Notes: generated by a model from the letters alone, not told the origin. Positions 26,903 to 36,708 are shown, counted from the stretch's first letter. The stretch is DNA of 64,000 nt from Clostridioides difficile (GCF_001299635.1 NZ_JRHN01000038.1:186001-250000), one strand, 5' to 3'. Program-made: numbers and translations.

Positions 26903-27923
26903 AAAATTTTCTTTTAGCTCTATTTATTTAACAATTGCCATTGGTCTAATTTTTACAGCCATTCTATTTAGTATAGTAATTTATGTAATAATTGATGATA
27001 TAAAACTAGTTGTATTATTATTAATATATACAATAATACTTTGTGGATTTATGGCCCTAATAGTATTTTTACTTCATAAAAAAATAACTATGTTTTGTTC
27101 TGAAATATGTCATACTTTAGATAGTATGATGAATAGTGAAGACAATATTGAAATTGTATTAGAAGAAGAAACTATTTTATCACGTATCAATCATAGATTA
27201 GTTAGAATGTATGAAGTTATTCAAGAAAATCGTCATAATGTTGCTATGGAAAAAGCTAACTTACAAGAATTAGTTTCTGATATATCTCACCAAATTAAAA
27301 CTCCTATTGCAAATTTAAAGATGATTAATACTACTCTACTCAATCAAAAATTTAAAACAGAAATTCAAAATGAGTTTTTGATGGATATGGAAGGTCAATT
27401 AGATAAATTAGATTTTTTGATGCAGTCTATGGTGAAAACATCTAGATTAGAAACAGGTATAATTACACTATCTAAAAAGAAAAATTTAATTTATGAAACA
27501 ATTGCTATAGCACTTAGTGGAATTTTATTTGATGCTGAAAAAAAGAACATTGAAGTTACAGTCGATTGTGACCCTAATTTATATATAGTTCATGATAAAA
27601 AATGGACTTCTGAAGCTATTTTTAATATATTGGATAATGCAGTAAAATACACGAATGCTAATGGGAAAATACATGTATCTACAGAATGTTGGGTTATGTA
27701 CACCAAAATAGATATCACTGATAATGGAAAAGGAATATCAGAAAGTCATCAAGCAGAAATATTTAAAAGATTCTATCGTGAGGAAGATGTACATGATATA
27801 GATGGTATTGGAATAGGTCTATATCTTTCAAGAAAAATTATATCTCTTCAAGGTGGATATATTAAAGTTACATCAGATATTGGAAAAGGGGCTACATTTT
27901 CTATATTCTTACCAAATAAATAG
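26892..27923 (+). CDS. Sensor histidine kinase (module 3)
   Basis: A 343-residue kinase. The start is ATG at 26892, inside the end of the regulator gene, with GGGTGAAAG just upstream; a longer in-frame reading would run through the regulator's coding sequence. Two close hydrophobic helices (about 8-32 and 38-62) with almost no loop mark it as intramembrane-sensing. The H box is LVSDISHQIKTPIANLKMI, and the HATPase domain has an N box (FNILDNAVKYTN), G1 (DNGKGI) and G2 (DGIGIGLYLSR). Confidence 0.9.
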   Translation: MKFKKFSFSSIYLTIAIGLIFTAILFSIVIYVIIDDIKLVVLLLIYTIILCGFMALIVFLLHKKITMFCSEICHTLDSMMNSEDNIEIVLEEETILSRINHRLVRMYEVIQENRHNVAMEKANLQELVSDISHQIKTPIANLKMINTTLLNQKFKTEIQNEFLMDMEGQLDKLDFLMQSMVKTSRLETGIITLSKKKNLIYETIAIALSGILFDAEKKNIEVTVDCDPNLYIVHDKKWTSEAIFNILDNAVKYTNANGKIHVSTECWVMYTKIDITDNGKGISESHQAEIFKRFYREEDVHDIDGIGIGLYLSRKIISLQGGYIKVTSDIGKGATFSIFLPNK

Positions 27924-28001
27924 CTCTTTAAATATTTTATTTGTGATAATTCTGCAACATTTTGATTTTATACTGTTCTTATAATATATTAAGGAGGTTT
28001 T

Positions 28002-28670
28002 ATGATGAGTATTTTACAAGTAATTGATTTGAAGAAATATTATGGTGAAAATTCAAATATTACAAAAGCTCTCGATGGTGTAAGTTTATCTATTGAGAAA
28101 GGTGAGTTTATCTCTATTGTAGGTACATCTGGAAGTGGTAAATCAACATTATTAAATATGATGGGAGGATTAGATAATCCTACATCTGGAAAGGTTGTTA
28201 TAAGAGATAAAGAATTATCAAATATGACTGACGAACAACTTACAATTTTTAGACGTAGAAACATAGGTTTTATATTTCAAAATTATAATCTTGTTCCTTT
28301 GCTTAATGTATATGAGAATATTATTTTACCAATAGGATTAGATGGAGAGACGATAGATAAAGATTTTATAGATGAAATTATAAGCATGCTTTCTCTAGAA
28401 GAAAAACTATATGATATACCAAGCAATCTTTCTGGAGGACAACAACAACGTGTTGCTATAGCTAGGGCACTTGTAACAAAACCTGCTATTATACTAGCAG
28501 ACGAACCAACAGGTAATCTTGATAGTAAAACGAGTACAGATGTGTTAGCTTTACTGAAAATGACAAGTGAAAAATTCAATCAAACAATTGTAATGATTAC
28601 TCACAATAATGAAATTGCTCAACTAACTGATAGAATTATTCGTATTGAAGATGGAAAAATTGATAATTAG
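28002..28670 (+). CDS. ABC transporter ATP-binding protein (module 3)
   Basis: A 222-residue ATPase with Walker [10 protein letters not shown], signature [15 protein letters not shown], Walker [14 protein letters not shown] and H-loop [11 protein letters not shown]. Two tandem ATG codons (28002 and 28005) follow AAGGAGG. It lies 78 bases after the kinase and 12 bases before the permease. Confidence 0.92.
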   Translation: MMSILQVIDLKKYYGENSNITKALDGVSLSIEKGEFISIVGTSGSGKSTLLNMMGGLDNPTSGKVVIRDKELSNMTDEQLTIFRRRNIGFIFQNYNLVPLLNVYENIILPIGLDGETIDKDFIDEIISMLSLEEKLYDIPSNLSGGQQQRVAIARALVTKPAIILADEPTGNLDSKTSTDVLALLKMTSEKFNQTIVMITHNNEIAQLTDRIIRIEDGKIDN

Positions 28671-28682
28671 GAGGTGTAATAT

Positions 28683-31100
28683 ATGTTTAAAAATAACAAT
28701 CGTGCTTTTATAAGAAAAATAGCTTTAAATGATTTGAAAATTAATAAACTCAAAACATCTCTTTCAGGTATTATTATAATGATTTCTACATGTTTACTGT
28801 TAACAGTAGCCTTAGTTTCATATAATGGTTCTGTAGATTTAGTTAATTCATCTCCATATCATGCTATATATAAGTCTGTAAATGAAAAATCAAAAAACAT
28901 ACTATATCGAGATAAAAATTTTAGTGATGTAGGAACATACAAGTTAATTGGCAGTAACAAGAAGACAGATTATATGATGTCAACTATTTATGCAGATAAT
29001 ATAGCAATCAAACTTATGAATTTTCAACCAATGAAAGGTACTATGCCTACAAATAAAAATGAGATTGCTATTTCAGAAAAATACTTACAGCAACTTTCTT
29101 TAAATAAAGACATTGGAGACAGTATTAAATTAACTTATCGTGATAATATGACGAATAAAGAAATACAAAGAGATTTTGTTATTGTTGGCCTTTTAGAAAA
29201 TTATTATCAAGATAATGCTAAACAATATTATACAGTTGTTTCAAATGACTATTTTAAGAACACAATTTCTACATCTTTACAAAACAAAAGTAGCAATTTT
29301 GATGATACAAGACCTAACGATGTAGATGTATTAGTAAAATTGTCAGAAGAAAATACAAAGAAAGATTCAGCTTCAATTAAGGCACAATTAAAAGATATTG
29401 GCTTTTCTTTAGGGATTAAAAAACATAATATATACTTAAATGATAAATATATTGAATCAAATTTAATCGATAGTGAACAGGTTATTACAGTTTTGGCAGT
29501 TGGAATAGTTATTCTTTTTTCTAGTATTTTTGTTATATACAGTATTTTTTATGTTTCAGTTGTTAATTCGGTTCATGTGTATGCTAAGTTGAAATCTTTA
29601 GGAATGACTTCTTTTCAGTTAAAAAAGATTATTTCTCTACAAGGAAATTTTTTATCGATTGTTTTTATTCCATTAGGTATCATTATATCGTGTATAATTG
29701 CTTACATAATTCAGCCATTGGCATGGCAGATAATAGATGATTCATTTATACTCTTAATTTTATCACTAGTAATGTACTTAACTGTTAGAATTTCTCTACA
29801 TAAACCTGCTAGAATTATTTCCAAAATATCTGCTATTGAAGCTATGCAATACACAGAAATTAAATTTAGAAAAAAAATAAAAAACTTTAATTATATAAAT
29901 ATTAAAAATTTAGCCTTAAAAAATATTGAGTCAAATAAAAAGAAGAACTTAATTGCATTAATCTCACTAAGTATTAGTGGAATTTTATTTATTTCAATTG
30001 CTAATCTTGCTAATTCGATAAATTTTAAGAAACAGTTGTCACAACAATTTGTATATAACGAAAATTACCTTGTTAGCATTAAGAGTGATAATTTATATGA
30101 ACGCATTACACAAATTCAACAAAACAACCCATTAACAGATTCCCTTAAAAATGAGATTGAATCTATTCATGGAGTAAAAAAAGTAATTGAATCTAAATCA
30201 ATTAAAGGTAATCTTATAGAGCCTTCTATCAAAGATAAAGATGAAAAACAATTTACTACTTTAATTAAAGGTCTTACACCTGAACTTTTAAAATCATTTG
30301 AAGAATATATTGTAAGTGGAAAATCAGATTATAAAAAACTTAACTCAAATGATTTAATTGTAAATAAGTATAGAGCAAAATCCTATGGATTAGATTTAAA
30401 ACTTGGAGATACAGTTACATTTGATATTTTTAGTGGAAATAATATTATTAAAAAACAAATGAAAATTAAAGGAATTATTGATAATTCTAATACAGGTAGT
30501 ATGTTTTTTGCTTTGGATAAAACCTTAGAATCTCTAACTCCATATAATACAAGCTTAGATTTTTCTATTTTGGTAGATAAAAAATATTCTAAAGAAGTTG
30601 AGGAAAAGTTGCTAAGTATCATTCAGGAACATTCTAGTTTAATGCTTTATTCATATGAGGATGATTATAAAATGATTACTAGAGCATTTAAGTATATAGT
30701 TGTAACTTCATACATTTTTGTTGGTTTAATTTCTTGTTTTGGTATACTAAATATGACCAATATTCTAATAAATAGTATTTTAATCAGAAAAAGAGAATTT
30801 GCTTTACTTCAAGCTGTTGGAATGACAAAAAAGCAACTTCGAAATATGCTTTACAGAGAAGGTTTAAATATAAGTATTAAAGCTGTATGTATTTCAAGTT
30901 TATTAGGTTATTTGGGTTCAAGTTTACTTTGTACTTTTATAAAAGATGTAGTTAGAGTAGATTTTATTAATTTTAACTTTTCTATATTTACTATTTTAAT
31001 TTTTTCTTTTGTATTAATTGGAATACAAGTTTTAACAACTGAATTACTTGTAAGAAATATAGAAAAAAAATCACTTACAGAACGCTTGCGCTCTCAATAA
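28683..31100 (+). CDS. ABC transporter permease, FtsX family (module 3)
   Basis: An 805-residue permease with a membrane helix at about 30-50, a large extracytoplasmic domain to about 255, the first FtsX block (about 265-385), and a second helix at about 420-445. A second extracytoplasmic domain follows, then a C-terminal FtsX block (about 665-795) with the motif LIRKREFALLQAVGMTKKQL. The ATG has AGGAGGTG upstream. It closes the module-3 operon and is followed by a terminator. Confidence 0.9.
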   Translation: MFKNNNRAFIRKIALNDLKINKLKTSLSGIIIMISTCLLLTVALVSYNGSVDLVNSSPYHAIYKSVNEKSKNILYRDKNFSDVGTYKLIGSNKKTDYMMSTIYADNIAIKLMNFQPMKGTMPTNKNEIAISEKYLQQLSLNKDIGDSIKLTYRDNMTNKEIQRDFVIVGLLENYYQDNAKQYYTVVSNDYFKNTISTSLQNKSSNFDDTRPNDVDVLVKLSEENTKKDSASIKAQLKDIGFSLGIKKHNIYLNDKYIESNLIDSEQVITVLAVGIVILFSSIFVIYSIFYVSVVNSVHVYAKLKSLGMTSFQLKKIISLQGNFLSIVFIPLGIIISCIIAYIIQPLAWQIIDDSFILLILSLVMYLTVRISLHKPARIISKISAIEAMQYTEIKFRKKIKNFNYINIKNLALKNIESNKKKNLIALISLSISGILFISIANLANSINFKKQLSQQFVYNENYLVSIKSDNLYERITQIQQNNPLTDSLKNEIESIHGVKKVIESKSIKGNLIEPSIKDKDEKQFTTLIKGLTPELLKSFEEYIVSGKSDYKKLNSNDLIVNKYRAKSYGLDLKLGDTVTFDIFSGNNIIKKQMKIKGIIDNSNTGSMFFALDKTLESLTPYNTSLDFSILVDKKYSKEVEEKLLSIIQEHSSLMLYSYEDDYKMITRAFKYIVVTSYIFVGLISCFGILNMTNILINSILIRKREFALLQAVGMTKKQLRNMLYREGLNISIKAVCISSLLGYLGSSLLCTFIKDVVRVDFINFNFSIFTILIFSFVLIGIQVLTTELLVRNIEKKSLTERLRSQ

Positions 31101-31101
31101 A

Positions 31102-31152
31102 AAAATAGGAGTTACAATTAATCTATCAGTAGATAGTTGCAACTCCTATTTT
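31102..31152. terminator. Bidirectional terminator between convergent operons
   Basis: AAAATAGGAGTTACAA pairs with TTGCAACTCCTATTTT (one mismatch), with A and T runs on the two sides. It lies between the convergent module-3 permease and the 31157 permease gene. Confidence 0.8.
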
Positions 31153-31156
31153 AACT

Positions 31157-32548
31157 TTAAATACTTTTCTTTTTTTCTAATATTTCATATACACAATCTT
31201 CTGTTGAGTTAATATCTTTTTCTCTTCTCTTTTTAGAATCGATTAAAACAAAATACAGTATAAATCCTACAACAAGTCCCCATGTTCCACCTTTAGCAGC
31301 AATCACACCTCCCATAAGCCCAATTAATCCCTTCTCTACACCAGTATTACATAGTTCCATTGACAACTTTGTACATAAATAACCTTGAACTAAGAGTGTC
31401 ACTGAAAGTGCTAATGGTATAAGAGGAGTAGCAATCTGAGCAACTGGATAAAAACATATAAAAATAGCTGAAACCCACACTAATGTACCCATACCACTAA
31501 AAATGGACTGCATTGCTTCCTTTCCAACCTTATATCTTTGAGCAACACTTCCAGTAAGTGTCGCAGCTAATGGACCACACATTGGTATATATGGAGAAAT
31601 AACTGCCATAACAATATTTCTTATACCACTTATAATATTAGACCTATTTGAATTGAAATCTATATATTCATCTTTTCTGTTTTCACTTTCAGAAAGTACT
31701 AAATTTTCACCTGTTATAAAATCACCAAATGCAATTATATATATCATAAAAGCCATTGGTAACCCTTGTATAAATAACATCATGTTTGGAAAACCTATTC
31801 CAAGAGGAGATACTGTATTTATTAAATTTTTTAAGTCTACTATGTAAATTATTTTATCAAAACTCAAACTAGGAATTCCTATTTCTTTGCTAAATATACC
31901 TACAATTAAACTCACTAAAATAGCTGATACTACTCCATATTCTCCTAAATGAAATAGAAATTTATTTTTAACTTTTAAAGTGTCAAATCTTTCAGAAAAC
32001 ATTACAAAACAGGCAACCAAAATTCCTACTGTTATAGCTATTGGATAAGAATCAAATCTACCTTTAGGACTAAATTCTGATATTACAGTAGAGATACCAA
32101 CACCCATTAATATCCCACCTTTAATAGAATTTGGTATTTTACTAACTAACTTTCCAGCTACTCCAGTTATTCCCATCAAAATAAATATGATTCCTAAATC
32201 TATTTGTAAAGCTGTTAATGCTTGTATTCTTTCAATGCCCATGCTAAACTTTAACAAATATGCAGTTGTAAGAGTTATAGAAGCCGTAATCCAACCAGGT
32301 ACAACTGGGTCTCCCATAAAAACATGTAAGCAGTATAATATGGAGTTGATTATAGCCATACTCCATGCTACTTCATAAGGTAATCCCAAAATTTGTGTAC
32401 TAAGACCAATAGTTCCTAAACTTGTCATACTTGATATTATTCCTTGAATAGCTTCTGGTTTCTCAAACCTGTAATGTATAAATGGAATTCGTATCTTGAA
32501 CAATCCAAATTTTATATGAGGTTGCTCTATTCTAGTGAGTCTTTCCAT
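31157..32548 (-). CDS. Multi-pass permease of uncertain family
   Basis: A 463-residue protein with about 11-13 hydrophobic segments across nearly its whole length. The segment MGDPVVPGWITASITLTTAY and later GPLAATLTGSVAQRYKVGKE resemble the nucleobase/sulfate (NCS2/SulP-like) transporter fold, but I do not recognise a specific family. Both ends are cytoplasmic and charged. The ATG start has AAGGTGGAG upstream. The next gene on the strand encodes a BAAT-like hydrolase; a shared substrate is possible but unproven. Confidence 0.6.
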   Translation of the reverse strand: MERLTRIEQPHIKFGLFKIRIPFIHYRFEKPEAIQGIISSMTSLGTIGLSTQILGLPYEVAWSMAIINSILYCLHVFMGDPVVPGWITASITLTTAYLLKFSMGIERIQALTALQIDLGIIFILMGITGVAGKLVSKIPNSIKGGILMGVGISTVISEFSPKGRFDSYPIAITVGILVACFVMFSERFDTLKVKNKFLFHLGEYGVVSAILVSLIVGIFSKEIGIPSLSFDKIIYIVDLKNLINTVSPLGIGFPNMMLFIQGLPMAFMIYIIAFGDFITGENLVLSESENRKDEYIDFNSNRSNIISGIRNIVMAVISPYIPMCGPLAATLTGSVAQRYKVGKEAMQSIFSGMGTLVWVSAIFICFYPVAQIATPLIPLALSVTLLVQGYLCTKLSMELCNTGVEKGLIGLMGGVIAAKGGTWGLVVGFILYFVLIDSKKRREKDINSTEDCVYEILEKKKSI

Positions 32549-32714
32549 AATTTCACTCCACCTTTCGATAACTCTTATAAATTTACAACCTTATAATTGT
32601 TTATAAATTATCAATGTCGTTAAAACTAGTATATAACATGCAAATTGCATAAACAATAAATTAAATTTATAAAATTGATAGATTTTGTGCATATATGGAA
32701 AGACATCTTCATTT

Positions 32715-34013
32715 TTATTTGTTTATATCACTTGATAAAGGCTCTTTATAAAACTCAATGGTTCTTTTCCATGATTCAAATTGCCCTTGTGTATTTCCTT
32801 CTATCGTTCCTCCTGAAGAAAAGATACCTCCACCTACATTCATACATAAGGTCTCTTTTAAAGGTATAACATATGGAATTGGTAATGGATGCCCCATATT
32901 ATTATATGTTAATAATTCTACTTTACATGGATAATTGTTTTCTTTAAGTATTTCTAATGCCTCTAAACAAGCGTCATAACTATTCCATATATTATCTTTT
33001 TTCCCAGCAATCATAAGTATGTCTGCTTTGGAATTTTCTATTCTTATTCTAGCTTCATTTCTATTATTCGCTCTTTCAAGATTTTTTTTATAAGAATTGG
33101 CAAATCCAAATGGAATTCCTTTTGAGATAGCTTTCTTTTGTTCTTCAAGAAAGATATCATCATCTAAGTGGATATATGAAAATGGTTCCCCTTTATACGA
33201 CCATGATGAAGTATCTTTTCCATTCTCCAATCCATTAAGAGCTTGGAAACAATAAGTATGTGGAGCTGATACTACAACTTTTTTAATCTGTTCATATTTT
33301 GAGGCAAGTAAAAGTGCTAACTCTCCACCCTTTGATGTTCCATGAATAAAGATTTCTTTAGTATTAGTAATTTCATTTTCACTAATCCATTTAAATACTT
33401 TTTCAAAATATTCTAATGGAACTTCTTCTAATTTATCTGGTAGACCCTCTAAGGCAAAATAAGCAACTGTTAGTACATTGAATCCCCTAGATGCAAGTGG
33501 AGCTGCTAAAAGGTCTAGAGCATCTAAACTCCCATCAGAACCACCCAACATTAGAATTGTTTTATTATTAGAATTTTGTTTATAAAATAATTTTCCTATA
33601 AATTCATCAGATATGTATTTTGTAGTAATATCATGTGATTTAAATAGTCTTTTCAGTTTAACTTCTTTTCTTTCATTAGAAGATTCAAATATCATATTCA
33701 TGATTATTGGCTTATCTATAGATATATTTTCTGCAAAATTATTACCTTCAGTTTTAGATTTTTCCAGCGAATAAATTAATCCCATACAGTCAGGATTTTT
33801 ATAAGTACCTTCTATAGGTTCAACTGAATCTAAATCTACTTCTCCCTTTTCATTTGAAGAAAATACTCCATAAGAAGAGAATTCTTCTCCCTTACACCAT
33901 GGAAATTCCATTTTCATGCTTACTTTAAGTTTAGTATTTGGAGTTAAATCTGAAACTATAATTTTAAGTCTTTCATCTACAAACGATTCTAAATTGTATA
34001 CATTTACTTTCAT
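32715..34013 (-). CDS. BAAT/acyl-CoA thioester hydrolase-like protein
   Basis: A 432-residue protein. The N-terminal ~130 residues match the Ig-like BAAT N domain (LKIIVSDLTPNTKLKVSMKM). An alpha/beta-hydrolase domain follows, with nucleophile S227 (HGTSKGGELA), probable acid D340 (IAGKKDNIW) and H375 (NNMGHPLPIP). In animals this family comprises bile-acid-CoA:amino-acid N-acyltransferase (Cys nucleophile) and acyl-CoA thioesterases (Ser nucleophile). The serine favours a thioesterase or acyl-transfer reaction. The ATG start has AAGGAG upstream. The substrate is not known; a gut bacterium makes bile-acid or peptide-acyl chemistry worth testing. Confidence 0.8.
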   Translation of the reverse strand: MKVNVYNLESFVDERLKIIVSDLTPNTKLKVSMKMEFPWCKGEEFSSYGVFSSNEKGEVDLDSVEPIEGTYKNPDCMGLIYSLEKSKTEGNNFAENISIDKPIIMNMIFESSNERKEVKLKRLFKSHDITTKYISDEFIGKLFYKQNSNNKTILMLGGSDGSLDALDLLAAPLASRGFNVLTVAYFALEGLPDKLEEVPLEYFEKVFKWISENEITNTKEIFIHGTSKGGELALLLASKYEQIKKVVVSAPHTYCFQALNGLENGKDTSSWSYKGEPFSYIHLDDDIFLEEQKKAISKGIPFGFANSYKKNLERANNRNEARIRIENSKADILMIAGKKDNIWNSYDACLEALEILKENNYPCKVELLTYNNMGHPLPIPYVIPLKETLCMNVGGGIFSSGGTIEGNTQGQFESWKRTIEFYKEPLSSDINK

Positions 34014-34091
34014 AATCCATTTCTCCTTATAATATTAGTGATTTATATATTTAAAATAACTTTATCTAATGTAATATGAATCCTCTAAATT

Positions 34092-34153
34092 AAGACATCA
34101 TATTGACTATTTTATTGTATCAACTCATCAACTTTTTGTCAATATGATGTCTT
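34092..34153 (+). terminator. Perfect 16-bp hairpin with T tail on the plus strand
   Basis: AAGACATCATATTGAC (34092-34107) pairs with GTCAATATGATGTCTT (34138-34153), followed by TTTATTC on the plus strand. No plus-strand gene ends here; it may terminate an antisense or small RNA. Confidence 0.5.
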
Positions 34154-34209
34154 TTTATTCATTTTAAATTATCACTAATATACTCTCTCTATTTAATATC
34201 ATCATAAAT

Positions 34210-34239
34210 AAAAACCACTCTTTCTAAAGAATGGTTTTT
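34210..34239 (-). terminator. Terminator downstream of the 34324 gene
   Basis: AAAAACCATTCTT pairs with AAGAGTGGTTTTT (one mismatch) around a 4-base loop, with TTTTTATTT continuing on the minus strand. Confidence 0.7.
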
Positions 34240-34290
34240 GATAAATGTTATTTTATATTGACAAGTTTATCTTTTAATTTAAATTTATAT

Positions 34291-34320
34291 AATTAGATAT
34301 TTTTTATTTAATATCTAATT
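34291..34320. repeat. 11-bp perfect inverted repeat just past a stop codon
   Basis: AATTAGATATT (34291-34301) and AATATCTAATT (34310-34320) with an 8-base loop, 3 bases after the 34324 gene stop. There is no U tail, so it is probably an mRNA 3' structure. The remainder of 34014-34323 holds only this and the two hairpins listed separately. Confidence 0.5.
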
Positions 34321-34323
34321 ATA

Positions 34324-35199
34324 TCATGCATTTGCAAAAGTATATATGGCATTAATTCTTGCTATATATAAATTTTCATCGCTACATCCAATATATTTAG
34401 CATATTTCTCTATCTTTTCTTTTGCATTTTCAACATCACTTTCATCACTCTCCATTAACTCATTTATATAAATATCCATTAATGAAGCTTTATAATCTTT
34501 TATATCATAACCTAAAAATTCAGTTAATCTCTCAATTTCCTTATTGAAATCTCCATCTTCTTTCACCAAAAATTCGTATACATCTTCTCTATATGGATTT
34601 AAGGTTATTATTTGTTTTACAACCTTACATTCATCAGCTTTTCCAATAAAGCCATCTTTATAATTATTAAATAATGCATTAGATTTTTTTATAGATTCTT
34701 CATCAATATAAGAATGTACCTCAGTTACCCTATTTTCTATAAGAGCATCCACTACAGCATAATGAATTTTAAAACAATCATTATATAAATAATTACTCAT
34801 TTTTTTTACTGTTGATTCTATTTCTAAAAAACTAGCATGACCATTTTTTTTATTTTTATTTGGAATGATAAAAGTTTTATTCAAATTATTAAAAAGTCTC
34901 TTAAAATCCAAGTATTTTTCGCAATAAACACTTTTAAAGGTATCGATATCTATAGTTATAATTCCAAAACTTACTATAGTCTCAATGCCTTTCTTAAAAG
35001 ATTCCTCTATATATTTTTCTCCTAAATTTAAACCTCTATCTGATATTTGTTTTAAATTTTGAAAATTATTTAAACAATCTCTTTCAAAGTTTTTAGAAAT
35101 TTCCAAAGCGTATAGTTTAAAGATTTTCCTTATCTTATTATAATTATTTTTCGTATCATCAAATCTGATAATAGCTCCATTTACATCAAAAGTAATCAT
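34324..35199 (-). CDS. Unrecognised cytoplasmic protein, mostly helical
   Basis: A 291-residue protein without signal peptide or membrane helices. It starts with a short strand (MITFDVNGAIIRFDD), then long charged helices. The segment TLNPYREDVYEFLVKEDG followed by EIERLTEFLGYDI has a tetratricopeptide-like spacing and resembles helical segments I associate with uncharacterised Firmicute proteins. I do not recognise the family, and no catalytic motif is visible. The ATG start has GGGGAGG 10 bases upstream. It is a single gene bounded by hairpins. Confidence 0.65.
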   Translation of the reverse strand: MITFDVNGAIIRFDDTKNNYNKIRKIFKLYALEISKNFERDCLNNFQNLKQISDRGLNLGEKYIEESFKKGIETIVSFGIITIDIDTFKSVYCEKYLDFKRLFNNLNKTFIIPNKNKKNGHASFLEIESTVKKMSNYLYNDCFKIHYAVVDALIENRVTEVHSYIDEESIKKSNALFNNYKDGFIGKADECKVVKQIITLNPYREDVYEFLVKEDGDFNKEIERLTEFLGYDIKDYKASLMDIYINELMESDESDVENAKEKIEKYAKYIGCSDENLYIARINAIYTFANA

Positions 35200-35330
35200 T
35201 GAGTTTTAACCTCCCCATTAGTTTCATCAATAAAATAAATTTAATATAAACTTTATAATCATAATATTAAACTTATTTATACTATAATTATTAATTTGAT
35301 GATAAAAGCTATTTTCCTTCTAAATAAAAA

Positions 35331-35364
35331 ATTTGTCTAAAGTTTTTAAAAAAATTAGACAAAT
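35331..35364 (-). terminator. Terminator downstream of the DUF554 gene
   Basis: ATTTGTCTAA pairs with TTAGACAAAT around a 14-base loop, followed by TTTTTTATTTAG on the minus strand. Confidence 0.7.
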
Positions 35365-35380
35365 CTTAGACTATTATTCT

Positions 35381-36067
35381 TTAAATTATTCCAAATACTC
35401 CAAATAATATTGGTATAAATATAGCTGGCAACAAATTTGCTACTTTTATATTTGTTAGTTTAAGTACATTTAAACCGAGACCTATAATCAGTAAGCTTCC
35501 AGCTGCTGTCATCTCTGTAACTACAGGGTCACTTAAGAATCCATTTAAAAACGATGCACCTAAACATATAATACCTTCATATAAAAATACGGATATTGCA
35601 GAAAACATTACACCTATACCTAAAGAAGCAGTGAATATAATAGAAGCTATTCCATCTATTACAGATTTTACAAATAATGTATCATGACTTCCTGTAAGTC
35701 CACTTTCTAGTGCTCCAACTACTGCCATAGCTCCTATACAAAATAATAAACTAGATGATATAAAACCTTCCGCAATAGAATCTTTTTTATTTCCTTTAGA
35801 GAATTTACTTTGTAAAAAAACTCCTAGTTTGTTTACCCATTTATCTATATCTATTAACTCTCCTATTAAAGCACCTATAGCTATAGATGTTATTGTTACT
35901 AACGTATTTTTCCCCTCTAAAGCTCCTGATATACCGATATACAATACACATAAAGCAATTCCATTCATTATAGTATCACTTACTCTTTGAGGTAGTCCTC
36001 CTTTAATTATAAGACCTACTATACATCCACCTGCAATTGCTAGACTATTTGCTATTACTCCAAACAT
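35381..36067 (-). CDS. DUF554 family membrane protein
   Basis: A 228-residue protein with six to seven hydrophobic segments. The start ANSLAIAGGCIVGLIIKGGL, the middle FCIGAMAVVGALESGLTGSH and IDGIASIIFTASLGIGVMFS are characteristic of DUF554 (YdfK/YqgA type). The transport function is unproven. The ATG has AGGGGAG 5 bases upstream. It lies 50 bases after the YbaK-like gene, probably in one transcription unit. Confidence 0.88.
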   Translation of the reverse strand: MFGVIANSLAIAGGCIVGLIIKGGLPQRVSDTIMNGIALCVLYIGISGALEGKNTLVTITSIAIGALIGELIDIDKWVNKLGVFLQSKFSKGNKKDSIAEGFISSSLLFCIGAMAVVGALESGLTGSHDTLFVKSVIDGIASIIFTASLGIGVMFSAISVFLYEGIICLGASFLNGFLSDPVVTEMTAAGSLLIIGLGLNVLKLTNIKVANLLPAIFIPILFGVFGII

Positions 36068-36116
36068 TTTTTCTCCCCTCGATTAGCTAATTAAAATTTA
36101 CTCATATTATCAAAAC

Positions 36117-36656
36117 TTAAACATCAATAGTTTGTAGTGGATATTTTAAATATTCCAAAAATTCTTCAAATCCTTTTCTAGATATATTTACAGTTTTAGT
36201 ATTTATATTTGGATGAAAATTTAAGAAATCTTCTTTAATTACATCCTTGTCTATGTAAAGCTCCACTTTTCTTTCTGTGTCATTTATCAATGAAAAAGGA
36301 TTTACACTTCCTGGAAGAAGTTTAAGTACATTGTATAATCTTTCAGGCGAAGCAAATGATAACCTAGAACTTCCTATCTTATCTTTAAGTGAGTTTAAAT
36401 CAACCTGCTTTTCTCCTTTAACTACAATAAGGTAATACTTATTTCCTTTAGCATTTCTTAAAAATAAATTTTTACATTGGCATCCTTTTGTTATTTCATC
36501 CAAAATTACTAGTTGTTCTGCTGTATATACAGCTTCATGCTCTACTACATCATATTCAATATTTAATTTGTCCAAGACACTATATATTTTAGTTTCATTA
36601 ATTCTCACTTCATTTTCGTCTTCTTCTTTCATAACTTTATCTTTCAAATCATTCAT
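36117..36656 (-). CDS. YbaK/ProX-type aminoacyl-tRNA editing domain protein
   Basis: A 179-residue stand-alone editing domain that hydrolyses mischarged tRNA, typically Ala-tRNA(Pro) or Cys-tRNA(Pro). Diagnostic parts are EYDVVEHEAVYTAEQLVI, CKNLFLRNAKGNKYYLIVVK with the conserved lysines, and LLPGSVNPFSLINDTERKVE (the GxxxP loop). The first ~25 residues are charged and variable. The ATG has GGAGAAAAG upstream. It lies between a cyclase and a DUF554 gene. The precise tRNA is an inference from family. Confidence 0.88.
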   Translation of the reverse strand: MNDLKDKVMKEEDENEVRINETKIYSVLDKLNIEYDVVEHEAVYTAEQLVILDEITKGCQCKNLFLRNAKGNKYYLIVVKGEKQVDLNSLKDKIGSSRLSFASPERLYNVLKLLPGSVNPFSLINDTERKVELYIDKDVIKEDFLNFHPNINTKTVNISRKGFEEFLEYLKYPLQTIDV

Positions 36657-36708
36657 ATTTCTCTTTTCTCCTTAAACACTTTGTTATTTCTATACCCTCT
36701 TTAAGATA

